DNA of 51,506 nt from an uncultured Bacteroidota bacterium (GCA_902635965.1 CACPQA010000014.1:1-51506), one strand, 5' to 3'. Shown: positions 25,843-34,949, counted from the first letter of the stretch. Program-made: numbers and translations. The notes: generated from the letters alone by a model not told the origin.

Positions 25843-27873
25843 TCATTCAACGTATTGATTTGTTTTGCTATTGTCTGGTTTGTCGTCTAATACTTTAGCG
25901 GCTCCCAAGCCAGAGTTAAAATCCGAATAAAAAACGTTTCCTTTATAAAGTTGCGCACCCCATACCATTGTATCGTTGGGGATATAGCCTTTTGGATTAC
26001 CTGTTAATAAATAACCAATTTCTCTACCTTGTTTATATAAGTCACCGAGTAGGTCTCCACTTAGATCAACGATTCTCAGTCCCCCTGTGTACATAGCAAC
26101 GTATAATATATCGTCTTGAATCCAAAAATTATGTGACCCGTGTGTAGGAAGCTCGTACTTAGCAACTTCTTTTGGGTTTTTTGAGTCTGTAAAATCTACG
26201 AAGTGAAGAAATCCAGCTGTTTCATTGGTTCCATTTGGATTTACACCTTTTGGAAAAATCTCGTCTCCTAGTACAGTATAAAATTTCCCAGTTGATTTGC
26301 TTTTATAAGGAAAGGTTGCATGATGTGCTCCACTGTCATATGAATAATTTCCAAATGAAACTGGATTAGAAGGTGACCCTCCCGCAATCCCATTGCCAAC
26401 ATCTACTAGATAAACACCGTCCCTCCAATTCGATGAATAGGCTATTCCGTTTTCAATCCAAACATCGTGAATTGCCTGACCTTCCTTACCGACTTCAAAC
26501 ATGCCAACTTCTTTGGGCTGAAGAGGATTGTCTATGTTTAATATATAATATCTTTCACCATTACTTAATGCATATATATGGTTATTATCGATAAAGACAT
26601 TGTGAACACCACCGGTCAAATTCTTGGTGTATTCAGAAATAATTTTTGCATCTCTAGGATTAGTTACATCTATCAGGATAATACCATTTTTTCTATTTGA
26701 GGCTCCTTCGCGACTAATAACACAAATTTTACCATCTTGGGAAACTTTTACATCATTTACTGTTCTTGCGTCAACCTGAACGCTATCAATCTTTTTTAAA
26801 TCTGACGGATTACTTACATCCCAAAAGTATGCTTTACCATCTGCACCCCATGTTCCTGTAACAGCATAATCCCCTCCATCAACTCCTTCAAAAACCCAAA
26901 AGTCAGAGGTGTGTTTGTCGTTCACAAGCCCCTCTCCAATACCTATAACCTCACGTTTGACGTTTCTTGGAAAAACATTTATAATATTTGATGAAGTGAT
27001 GTTTCCAACTCTAGCTGTTACGACATACTTACCTGGGATATCTCCAACAAATCTTCCATCTTCGAGGATTAAACCAGAAGCCAAACTACTTTTATCAAAA
27101 GATCTACCTGTAAAGGAATATTCAACAGGCATATCATTAAGTTTATTTCCTTTCTTGTCTAGAGCTATTACACCAAATTTTACTACATCTCCCGTTTTAA
27201 CATTAGAATTGTCAGAAATTAAATTTAATTCTGAAATCGGGTTTTTTTGAATATATATATCAATTTTATCGGTAACTCCATCGAAATTAGCCTTTATACT
27301 CGTATTCCCCTCTTCAAGTGCCAAAATATTGTTTGATGAATCAATTCTAATTTTATCATTACTTGATATTATATTAACTCCAACATTAGCAAAATATCTT
27401 TGCGCTTTGTCATAATTCCAATAATCAATAATTCTTTTATTATCAAATTCATCTGTTACTTCAAAAGTTAATTTCACATAATTCCCCACATAAATACTTT
27501 TTTGGTCTGTTATAAGTTTTACGTTTTTAATTTTTGGATAATTAACATTAACATTGAAAGTTTTCGTTAAACGATTCCCATTGCTATCAATACATACTGC
27601 AACAACTTCATGAGTTCCTGGATCATTAGCTTTAAGCGTTCCTTTCTCTCTGTCAAAAATTATTGATTTGGCTGTACTGAATACTCCTTTTTTGTTAAAA
27701 TAGATAACTTTCACACACTGTATAGCACTGCCGTCAGAGTTAATTGCTTGTGATTTTGGGTTGAACACTTCCCCTATGTTTAGCGTTAGATTTTCAAGAT
27801 TAGAAATAATAGATTTATCTTGAGAGAAACAAAAATTTATACACAAAAGGAAAATGGATATTTTTTTATTCAT
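25843..27873 (-). CDS. Secreted protein with Ig-like domains and an LVIVD beta-propeller
   Basis: 676 residues with the signal peptide MNKKISIFLLCINFCFS-Q. The first ~300 residues hold three or four Ig-like (Big_2-type) units, recognisable by repeated patterns such as LIVDEKGT-like turns and the strands SEINLISDNSNVKTGDVVKFGV. The second half is an LVIVD-repeat propeller, with GIILIDVTNPRDAKII, YYILNIDNPLQPKEVG, GVYLVDVGNG, LHFVDFTDSKNPKEVAKY and LRIVDLSGDLL. This domain order is common among extracellular Bacteroidota proteins. A role in surface binding is plausible. There is no signal for type IX secretion at the C-terminus that I can recognise. Confidence 0.85.
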   Translation of the reverse strand: MNKKISIFLLCINFCFSQDKSIISNLENLTLNIGEVFNPKSQAINSDGSAIQCVKVIYFNKKGVFSTAKSIIFDREKGTLKANDPGTHEVVAVCIDSNGNRLTKTFNVNVNYPKIKNVKLITDQKSIYVGNYVKLTFEVTDEFDNKRIIDYWNYDKAQRYFANVGVNIISSNDKIRIDSSNNILALEEGNTSIKANFDGVTDKIDIYIQKNPISELNLISDNSNVKTGDVVKFGVIALDKKGNKLNDMPVEYSFTGRSFDKSSLASGLILEDGRFVGDIPGKYVVTARVGNITSSNIINVFPRNVKREVIGIGEGLVNDKHTSDFWVFEGVDGGDYAVTGTWGADGKAYFWDVSNPSDLKKIDSVQVDARTVNDVKVSQDGKICVISREGASNRKNGIILIDVTNPRDAKIISEYTKNLTGGVHNVFIDNNHIYALSNGERYYILNIDNPLQPKEVGMFEVGKEGQAIHDVWIENGIAYSSNWRDGVYLVDVGNGIAGGSPSNPVSFGNYSYDSGAHHATFPYKSKSTGKFYTVLGDEIFPKGVNPNGTNETAGFLHFVDFTDSKNPKEVAKYELPTHGSHNFWIQDDILYVAMYTGGLRIVDLSGDLLGDLYKQGREIGYLLTGNPKGYIPNDTMVWGAQLYKGNVFYSDFNSGLGAAKVLDDKPDNSKTNQYVE

Positions 27874-27977
27874 TTAAATTGATTTACTGAAGTATTAATA
27901 TATAGACTTTAGTCGAGATATCAAATCTATGCTTCAATAACAAATAAAAAATAATTTTTTGTTAAAGGAGTGAAACA

Positions 27978-28016
27978 GAATTGTAAATAATCTTTTGATA
28001 TTTTGAATTGTAAATA
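27978..28016. repeat. Direct repeat GAATTGTAAATA upstream of the injection-system operon
   Basis: The 12-mer GAATTGTAAATA occurs at 27978-27989 and 28005-28016, a 27-nt period, in the 175-nt gap that separates the minus-strand propeller gene from the first injection-system gene. It could be an operator or promoter region. The AT content makes chance possible. Confidence 0.45.
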
Positions 28017-28048
28017 TCTGTTCAATAAATTAGAGGAAAAATAATTCT

Positions 28049-29074
28049 TTGTATAAAGTATATACTGCAACAGACTTTGTTTATGAAATAAATAAAAACA
28101 TTTCTAAGACAAAATATACCCTCCAGTTATTTTTGTCTGAGTATGATTTTTTGGCCATTTCCGACACTATTTTAAACTTAACTAATACAGAGATAGATAT
28201 TACAGTCATAATTTCTGCTTTAACAGAAAAAAAATCTTTGAGAATTGTCAACCTATTTAATAGAATTATCCAGTCAGGTGTTGCAGTGCACTGGAACACG
28301 GATAATGATCTTTATGAAAATGATGTTCATTTTGCTATTATTGACAAAAGATTCGCCATACAAAAAAAGTCAGACTACTTTAAAGGTGAAGGGGCAGAGG
28401 CGAAAATAATTTTCTTAAGCAACTTATTTGACAGCTTTCGTTTGGAATCAAATGAAATAAAACTTTTAACTGGTGATATTACAATCAAGTTTGAAACGGA
28501 CAAAACATTTGTACAAAGGAATACCTATGTTAACGTTTCATGGGAGGTTAAAAATGCCCATCGTATTTCAATTAACAATACATATGACGATCTGGAACCA
28601 AAAGGTAAAAAGGCTATTTTAATTAACGATGACACTATTCTAAAAATGGAAGCGGAGAACAGAGAACATAAGGTTTCAAAGCAATTGATAATTAAAATTT
28701 TACAGAGCTCATCAATAGAATTCACTGTTGAGGCATTCGATTCCATAATTAACGAATATGTTGTCCTTAAAAGCAACAATAAAAGAAATCACAAATATTT
28801 TGCTTTTTATAATCAAAAAATAAAAATCTCTTGGGCGAATCAAAATATTGGTAAACTTAGCGAGAAGCTAATTGGAGATCTCCCACTGGAGGGTGAACAT
28901 GAGTTCTTCTTAAGGCATGAAAGCAAATTCTCTTTTAAATTTGATTCAATTTATGGTTCAAAAAAATATAATTTTTGCATCTCTCCAGTTGAAGAAGAAA
29001 AAAAAGAAGAGATGAAAGATGGTGAGGCAAATTCGTTATTAAACAAAATTTTAAGAGTCTTCAAAAAAACATAA
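28049..29074 (+). CDS. PLD-like (degenerate) plus Ig-like domain protein, first gene of the injection-system operon
   Basis: 341 residues. The start codon is TTG, with a weak purine-rich GAGG about 12 nt upstream. No other start fits, because the first internal ATG is near residue 200. Residues 1-130 resemble a phospholipase-D-like domain, with HFAIIDKRFAI at the place of the catalytic HxK motif. The Lys two positions after the His is missing, so it is probably inactive. Residues ~155-215 form an Ig-like unit (VNVSWEVKNAHRISINN...LKMEAENREHKVSKQLIIKI). A second Ig-like unit follows, then an acidic, basic-tailed C-terminus. No signal peptide. It is 63 nt upstream of the DUF4407 gene. Its role in the system is unknown. 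Confidence 0.6.
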   Translation: MYKVYTATDFVYEINKNISKTKYTLQLFLSEYDFLAISDTILNLTNTEIDITVIISALTEKKSLRIVNLFNRIIQSGVAVHWNTDNDLYENDVHFAIIDKRFAIQKKSDYFKGEGAEAKIIFLSNLFDSFRLESNEIKLLTGDITIKFETDKTFVQRNTYVNVSWEVKNAHRISINNTYDDLEPKGKKAILINDDTILKMEAENREHKVSKQLIIKILQSSSIEFTVEAFDSIINEYVVLKSNNKRNHKYFAFYNQKIKISWANQNIGKLSEKLIGDLPLEGEHEFFLRHESKFSFKFDSIYGSKKYNFCISPVEEEKKEEMKDGEANSLLNKILRVFKKT

Positions 29075-29137
29075 TTAATTTTTTATTTAGCTATATTTAA
29101 TTTAATTTTTTGATTAGTTTAATCTATTCTTTAAATA

Positions 29138-30253
29138 ATGGATAAAAAAGGACTAAACTTTTTAGGTAGATTTTTTTTAAAATGTTCTGGTGCAAGTTTT
29201 GAGATCATCAATAAATGTCCCGAATTTGAAAGAATTAAATATGCTAGTATAGGTGCAACAATTTTTTTTACTGCACTCTTGGCATTTATTTCTTCTTTTT
29301 ATGGTTTATCACAAATTTTTGATTCGTATTTACTCATTTTTCCTCTCGCGGTTTTCTGGAGTATTATAATTTTTAACTTGGACAGATATATTGTTCAAAG
29401 TCTTCGATCTGGAGATTCTAAATACGAGAGTTTTATAATTTCATTCCCTCGCTTAATACTAGCAATATTGGTGGCAATAATTATTTCTAAACCGCTTGAA
29501 GTCAAGCTTTTTGAAGATGAAATTACTGCATATTTAATTCAACAAAAAATCGAAAAAACAGCTGAATTAGAATTAAGATACAAAGAAGAAATGAAGGAAC
29601 TAAATATTCAGAAATCATCATATCAAAAAACATTTGAAGATAAATTACAATTAAGAGAGAAATATTATAAAGACTACATGTGTGAGTGCAACGGTACCTG
29701 TGGCACTGGCGTAAAGGGTAGAGGAATTGAATGTGAAGAAAGAAAAATAAAATATGAATCTTATTCTTCCGAACTAAAAATTGAAAGAGAAAAGACAAAT
29801 CTAGAAATGCAAAGATTATCTTTAAGAGAGCAAGAAATTTTGAAAAGATCCAATTCTGAAAGGGAAACACTCCAAGCTTCCTTCAATCAGGGTTTTTTCG
29901 ACAAAATTAGAGCCTTACAGGAAGTAGGGAACTTTGCTTCTTATTTTATTATGATGATATTTATTATGGTTGAAACAGCTCCTTTACTCACAAAATTATC
30001 TTCAAAGAAAGGACCTTACGATAACTTGATTATGCAAGCTGAATTTGAATTTGAAACGGACTTCTTAAAAATTAAAGATTTTAATATCAACCAAAGAGAG
30101 AAAAATCAAAAGCTAAACAAAATTTCAACAGCACTTGAAATGAAATCTGAGGAAACCGAAATAAAACAAATTATTAGAGAAAAGGCTTTGGCTAGATATG
30201 AAGAGATTAGAAATGAGAATAAACCAGATAAAAAAGAGTTGAAGGATGTTTAA
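29138..30253 (+). CDS. DUF4407 membrane protein with long coiled coil
   Basis: 371 residues. Transmembrane segments are at about 37-56, 60-80 and 102-118 and, after a long charged coiled-coil region (130-245), a fourth at about 256-275. The N-terminal CSGASFEIINKCPEFERIKYASIGATI and the FNLDRYIV segment are hallmarks of DUF4407 proteins, whose function is not established. A Cys cluster (182, 184, 188, 199) interrupts the coiled coil and could bind metal or form disulfides if it faces the periplasm. The stop overlaps the start of the next gene by 8 nt, which ties it to the downstream operon that leads into the contractile machine. A membrane docking function is inferred. Confidence 0.82.
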   Translation: MDKKGLNFLGRFFLKCSGASFEIINKCPEFERIKYASIGATIFFTALLAFISSFYGLSQIFDSYLLIFPLAVFWSIIIFNLDRYIVQSLRSGDSKYESFIISFPRLILAILVAIIISKPLEVKLFEDEITAYLIQQKIEKTAELELRYKEEMKELNIQKSSYQKTFEDKLQLREKYYKDYMCECNGTCGTGVKGRGIECEERKIKYESYSSELKIEREKTNLEMQRLSLREQEILKRSNSERETLQASFNQGFFDKIRALQEVGNFASYFIMMIFIMVETAPLLTKLSSKKGPYDNLIMQAEFEFETDFLKIKDFNINQREKNQKLNKISTALEMKSEETEIKQIIREKALARYEEIRNENKPDKKELKDV

Positions 30254-31469
30254 AATGCAGTATTCAATTTATTTGGCTTTTGGTGTTTTAATTTTATCAT
30301 GTGGTTCTTTTAAAAGCCTTTCTGATGAAATTTCAGTCGATGTGAATTTGCCTGCAAACGAGGAAATTTCTAACAGCTTTCTATCAAATGAACCAGTGAT
30401 CTCCTCATTCGAATCAAACAATGTAAAGAAATTAAACTTACAACAACAAAACAAATTGGACAGCATATATTCAATTTTGATTAGTGAAAAAGAAGTGTTA
30501 ATCGACTTTGAAGACAGAGAATTATATGACAACTTGATATATGAAAATCTAAATGATACTACTTTTTTAACTAATATTTATATGAAAACCCCTACTGATG
30601 GTTCACCAGTAAGTTATCAATATAATGTGTTAAAAGGTGACGAAATTTATTATTCTTTTGAAAATATTGGCAAAAGTAAAATAGAGGAGGTATCCATACT
30701 AGAGGGGGACACTTACAGATTTGTAAAACAAAAATTTCCCAAGAAAAGCAAACAATCAGGTAAAATAAGAATTATCAACGATAATCCTTTGACTTTAAAT
30801 GTTATCAATAACGGATTTTTCAAGAATAAGGGATTATTTGGATCAAATCTTAAAATTAGTCTTAAAAAGGTGTCACCGTTAAATATTAATTACGAAGAGG
30901 TATATGATAGCTTACCGTCCGAGCAGATAGTTATAAAGGTTTTGAATGACACAATTTATAACTCAATTTATAATGAATCACTTGTTTTGAAACCCATTCT
31001 TGACATCACTGGCAAAAGTGAATTAATAGTACCACTTGACATTGACCCAGAAGGTAAGGAACTTGTTGGATGGGGTTATTGGGTTTCTCTAAATCCCTTT
31101 AACACAATTGATTGGTTTAGTAACAAAGATAATGACTTGATTAATTTTGCAAAGCAAGAATTTTTTAATTCTGATGAAAAAATATCTCTTCAAAATTCAG
31201 TTAATGATAACATAAAATTAAAAGTTAATAATATTAGTTTAGATGTAAGAACTCCCAACTATTCTGGCAACTATGCCTTATACCAAACAGATAAAAAAAT
31301 TGATAAACCTCACAGAAGAGCCGAGGTAGTAATACGAAACTTTTCAAATATATATTCTTACAATATCAAGCTAGGACTTGTTTCAGTTTTTTTTAAAGAA
31401 AGAGAGGTTTATCAAAAAAGCGAAGTTTATGAAAAAAAGAAATTCATCAAACTATCAATAAATGAATAA
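30246..31469 (+). CDS. Lipoprotein of unknown function in the envelope module
   Basis: 407 residues with a lipoprotein signal (MFKMQYSIYLAFGVLILSC, Cys19). The ATG at 30246 overlaps the DUF4407 stop; an ATG three codons on (30255) is equally usable. The N-terminal ~100 residues after the Cys are polar, probably disordered. Residues ~110-200 look like an all-beta domain (GSPVSYQYNVLKGDEIYYSFENIGKSK and so on). A third region (~280-380) is rich in beta strands around VPLDIDPEGKELVGWGYWVSLNP. No family is recognised. Its 3' end overlaps the GH18 gene by 8 nt. Position alone suggests a structural partner of the DUF4407 and GH18 proteins. Confidence 0.6.
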   Translation: MFKMQYSIYLAFGVLILSCGSFKSLSDEISVDVNLPANEEISNSFLSNEPVISSFESNNVKKLNLQQQNKLDSIYSILISEKEVLIDFEDRELYDNLIYENLNDTTFLTNIYMKTPTDGSPVSYQYNVLKGDEIYYSFENIGKSKIEEVSILEGDTYRFVKQKFPKKSKQSGKIRIINDNPLTLNVINNGFFKNKGLFGSNLKISLKKVSPLNINYEEVYDSLPSEQIVIKVLNDTIYNSIYNESLVLKPILDITGKSELIVPLDIDPEGKELVGWGYWVSLNPFNTIDWFSNKDNDLINFAKQEFFNSDEKISLQNSVNDNIKLKVNNISLDVRTPNYSGNYALYQTDKKIDKPHRRAEVVIRNFSNIYSYNIKLGLVSVFFKEREVYQKSEVYEKKKFIKLSINE

Positions 31470-33222
31470 GTTTATTAAAGCCCTATATTATATTTTAATT
31501 TTAGTTTGTTTCTCTTCCTTAGAGTCATGCACACAACTTAAAAAAATAGATTCTACAATCAGAAAAACATTTGGACAAGTAAACAGGTTTAAAAGGCAAC
31601 AGAAGTTATATTCTAAAAGACTTGGTTTAGATAATAAGCAGGGTGGTTCAAATCAGAATGATTCTGTTTTTAAAATGAAAAGAAATCCCATTCAACAAAA
31701 AAATATGATTAACGAGTATGGATACATTTTTGAGGGTTTAAATGGATATGATCCGGGAGTTGTTGTAAATTTCACCAACAAGGATAGTGTTTCAAATGTC
31801 TTCGAAGTACAAGATGAATCTTTTAAAACAATAAAAAAAAATAGAGAGGTGTTTGGCTGGCATCCTTATTGGATGGGTTCGAGCTGGAAACAATATCCTT
31901 TCGAATTGCTTTCGACCATTTCATATTTTTCTTACAATATTAACTCAAGAACCGGATTAAGTCAAAATCCAAAACAAATTGAAGACTGGAATAATACCAA
32001 ATTAATTGATTCGGCAAAAGCAAATAATACAAGAGTTCTTTTAACCGTATCATTACATGGTTCAAAAAATCAAGAACGCTTCTTAGACAATAAGCTTTTA
32101 TGGAATAATCTTTATGGTGACGTTTCGAAACTAATTTTAAATAGAAATGCTGATGGCGTTGATATAAACTTTGAAGATGTTCCCTCTAGATATAAGAGTG
32201 AGTTTGTAAATTTTGTTGAGGGATTTAGCAAATTTTTGTCTACCCAATTTGAAATTAATGAAAAGGAAAGTCCATTTATTTCAATTACCCTTCCCGCTTT
32301 TAAAGACAGAGAAAATTATGATATTAAAAAACTTGATTCTTTTGTGAATTTGTTTGTTATAATGGGTTACGACTACAACAGTGTTTCTACACCCGATGCA
32401 GTTGCACCACTGCAATCAGAAGGAAATCTAAGCTTACTTAGCACAATTAAATACTATGATGGGAAAAATATGGATTTTGGTAAAACAATATTGGCACTCC
32501 CTTATTATGGGGTCCTTTGGGATATTAAACCTCTTAAAGATGACACATTTAATGCTAGTTTAGAAAGAAGAATCACCTACAGCGAAATCAATAAATTGTT
32601 TTTAAGTAACAATGAGTTAAATGCAGATGTGGAATTGGACCCAATTTCAATGAGTAAGATTTATCGTGCAGCCTTTGAAGACAACTCGATTAAAGAAATC
32701 CATTTTGACGACGCTTTTACTTTATCAAAAAAATATGACTTTGCAATGAGCAATAAGCTCAAAGGAGTAGGTGTTTGGGCCTTGGGTTATGATAATGGGC
32801 AAAATGATTTATGGAATTTAATTGAGATTTATTTTTCAACAGATAAAGTTTCTTTTAATGACCCAATAACTCAAGTCAACGGATTTCCAATTCGTTTCGC
32901 AAAAAATCTTGTACAAGAAAAGGATATTTTTATAGCAATAATTATCTTTTTTACACTTGCTTTAGTGGTTTCTTTTGTTCTTGTGCTATCTGATTGGAGG
33001 GTAAGAGATTCAATAATGCGAAGTAGAATAAACCAACTAATTGTTATATTTATTGGGTTTGTATTATTGATTCCCTTGGTTGTATTTATATCAGAATTAT
33101 TGGGAAAATTTGGTTTCACTGTAGAATCTAGTTATCAAATTTATATTGGTTTTTTTATAGGTATTTTAGTTTTTTTGATTGCATCAAAAGCAAAATTTGG
33201 ACAAATTATTCAGAAGCCATAA
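31462..33222 (+). CDS. GH18-type glycoside hydrolase with three C-terminal transmembrane helices
   Basis: 586 residues. The N-terminus has a signal sequence with a possible lipobox Cys23. A basic linker follows, then a GH18 TIM barrel (~130-470): FGWHPYW strand, SYFSYNI, the catalytic DGVDINFE at 231-238 with Glu238 as acid/base, MGYDYN at ~311-316, and the closing GVGVWALGYDNGQNDLW. GH18 enzymes cleave beta-1,4-linked GlcNAc chains, including chitin and in some members peptidoglycan. Three hydrophobic helices (about 500-520, 535-553 and 569-584) follow the barrel. This is not typical for a secreted chitinase and places the barrel on the periplasmic side of the inner membrane. It sits in an overlapping operon with DUF4407, a lipoprotein and CIS genes. 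Confidence 0.82.
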   Translation: MNKFIKALYYILILVCFSSLESCTQLKKIDSTIRKTFGQVNRFKRQQKLYSKRLGLDNKQGGSNQNDSVFKMKRNPIQQKNMINEYGYIFEGLNGYDPGVVVNFTNKDSVSNVFEVQDESFKTIKKNREVFGWHPYWMGSSWKQYPFELLSTISYFSYNINSRTGLSQNPKQIEDWNNTKLIDSAKANNTRVLLTVSLHGSKNQERFLDNKLLWNNLYGDVSKLILNRNADGVDINFEDVPSRYKSEFVNFVEGFSKFLSTQFEINEKESPFISITLPAFKDRENYDIKKLDSFVNLFVIMGYDYNSVSTPDAVAPLQSEGNLSLLSTIKYYDGKNMDFGKTILALPYYGVLWDIKPLKDDTFNASLERRITYSEINKLFLSNNELNADVELDPISMSKIYRAAFEDNSIKEIHFDDAFTLSKKYDFAMSNKLKGVGVWALGYDNGQNDLWNLIEIYFSTDKVSFNDPITQVNGFPIRFAKNLVQEKDIFIAIIIFFTLALVVSFVLVLSDWRVRDSIMRSRINQLIVIFIGFVLLIPLVVFISELLGKFGFTVESSYQIYIGFFIGILVFLIASKAKFGQIIQKP

Positions 33223-33231
33223 ATTGAGAAA

Positions 33232-33468
33232 ATGAAATCAATCATTCTAAGAGAGTTATTTTGGATTATATTAAGCTTTGTAATATCATTGATATTGGGG
33301 TTTATTTTTCTTGAATTGCTTGAATTAACTTCCACGGACAGATCTTTGAAGAGGATAGAAAAAGTTTTTTCTGTGCAATTGTATATAATAGGTTGTATTG
33401 TTTCATTCATTTCAATATATATAGTTAGAATAATCTTTGCAGCAATAAGAATGTTTGTTGGTAAATAA
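33232..33468 (+). CDS. Small membrane protein (78 residues)
   Basis: 78 residues with two predicted helices, at about 8-27 and 45-70, separated by a short polar loop with a charged Arg-rich stretch (STDRSLKRIEK). No family is recognised. It lies 9 nt after the GH18 gene and 8 nt before the DUF4255 gene on the same strand, so it is part of the same transcript. It may be another envelope anchor. Confidence 0.6.
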   Translation: MKSIILRELFWIILSFVISLILGFIFLELLELTSTDRSLKRIEKVFSVQLYIIGCIVSFISIYIVRIIFAAIRMFVGK

Positions 33469-33476
33469 GTGAAAAA

Positions 33477-34013
33477 ATGATTCATAATATAATTACATCA
33501 ATTGCAGCGAAGACAAATCAGTATATAAAAAATAAATTATCAATTGATGAGGATATTGTGATTGTAAGAAGTCTAGTTGACATAAAAGGCAACTTAAGTC
33601 AAGGAATTGAAAACAAAATAGTTGTTTTTTTATTAAGCATTGAGGAAGAAAAATTATCAAAAAATGCTACCTCTGGTGGGATTGTCAATAATCCTGCGAT
33701 TAATCTTAATATCAACATTATGTTTGCATCTTATTTCTCAGATGTAAATTACGTTGAGTCACTAAGACATGTTTCTTTAGTAATTGATTTTTTTCAACGA
33801 AACCCTATTTTTAGTTTAGCTAACACCCCAGGCTTACCTATGAATATTCCAAGATTACATGTTGAAATATATAATTTAAATATGCCCGATACGATGAGAC
33901 TTTGGGGTGCAATTGGCACCAAGTACATACCTTCATGTGCATACAGAATCAAACAGATTATTTTTGATAGTGACACAATTATTGAAGATATTCCTCCTAT
34001 ATTAGGAAAGTAG
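33477..34013 (+). CDS. DUF4255 (Pvc16/Afp16-like) injection-system cap protein
   Basis: 178 residues. The pattern follows DUF4255: an N-terminal helix IITSIAAKTNQYIKN, the VVFLLSIEEEK strand, NPAINLNINIMFASYF, then YVESLRHVSLVIDFFQRNPIF and a C-terminal IPRLHVEIYNLNMPDTMRLWGAIGTKYIPSCAYRI segment. In Afp and PVC this family caps the distal end of the tube and sheath and ends polymerisation. Its position directly upstream of the sheath genes supports this assignment. It is cytosolic. Confidence 0.9.
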   Translation: MIHNIITSIAAKTNQYIKNKLSIDEDIVIVRSLVDIKGNLSQGIENKIVVFLLSIEEEKLSKNATSGGIVNNPAINLNINIMFASYFSDVNYVESLRHVSLVIDFFQRNPIFSLANTPGLPMNIPRLHVEIYNLNMPDTMRLWGAIGTKYIPSCAYRIKQIIFDSDTIIEDIPPILGK

Positions 34014-34061
34014 TTGGAAATAATTATTCTAAGCAGTATGTCTTTTTAGAAAATAACAAAT

Positions 34062-34898
34062 GTGGAACCAATGATTAATCAAATAAAATACACTTCTAAT
34101 TATAAAAAAATTCTAACTGTAGAAATAATGCATGATTATTTTGAAAATGGTTTGTGCTCTTCGTTTGAAATCAATCCTTCATCAAATACTAGAAATATAT
34201 TAAAAGACTATGGGATTATTTTTAGAAAAACAATTAATGGATTTGTTCTGATTTCAAATAGAGATGAAAGATTTACTAGTATTTCATTCAATGGCCCAAT
34301 CCAATTAACTTTTAAGCTAACAAACAATGACCCACTTTTTTTTAATTATACTGATTTAAATTTAGAAGGTGGAACAAATTTTCTTTTTCAAAATAATAAT
34401 AAAACAAACCTACTTCATCAGAAAGAATATGTTGATAAAACGAGTATGGTAAATAATAATGGTTTCTTGTCTGGCGAAATAAAAATAGAATTAAACTCTA
34501 ATAATGAATTCTTTGGGGAGGAATCTTCAAAAAAAAATCTAGTTGAAAAAAAATTCAATATTAATTTTAAGTCAAGAGATATAATAATAAGATATAACTT
34601 ATATAGCAGCAAAGAAGATTTTAATTACTCAAATTTATTCGTAACTGATGATGAAAATACCATAAAGATTTCAAGTATGAACAAAAGAAATTTGTCAAGT
34701 GGAAGACAGGTATTTACTATTTCTCAAAAAAAACAAATAAAATCATCCCAGATTTATAAAAAAAGTTTTTTTTTAAAAAAACAAGATAAGTTTTTAAACA
34801 CATTTTCAATCCAACTTCCCAACCCTGAACCAAAAAACATGTCATTTGACAAAGAAATTAAAAAATTTATCGCGGAGGTGTTTGTTTCGTTGGATTAA
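34062..34898 (+). CDS. Injection-system-associated protein of unknown function
   Basis: 278 residues. The start is GTG at 34062, or ATG at 34071 three codons on; both are close to the previous stop. The N-terminus (LTVEIMHDYFENGLCSSFEINPSSNTRNILKDYG) and the dispersed beta strands that follow look like a two-domain beta-rich protein. There is no signal peptide and no membrane helix. It lies 48 nt after the cap gene and 51 nt before the sheath gene, which makes a structural or assembly role in the contractile machine likely. No homologue can be named from memory. Confidence 0.6.
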   Translation: MEPMINQIKYTSNYKKILTVEIMHDYFENGLCSSFEINPSSNTRNILKDYGIIFRKTINGFVLISNRDERFTSISFNGPIQLTFKLTNNDPLFFNYTDLNLEGGTNFLFQNNNKTNLLHQKEYVDKTSMVNNNGFLSGEIKIELNSNNEFFGEESSKKNLVEKKFNINFKSRDIIIRYNLYSSKEDFNYSNLFVTDDENTIKISSMNKRNLSSGRQVFTISQKKQIKSSQIYKKSFFLKKQDKFLNTFSIQLPNPEPKNMSFDKEIKKFIAEVFVSLD

Positions 34899-34949
34899 TT
34901 TTTTACATTTAAGTGATAATCAATAAATCAATTAATAAATTAAAAAATT

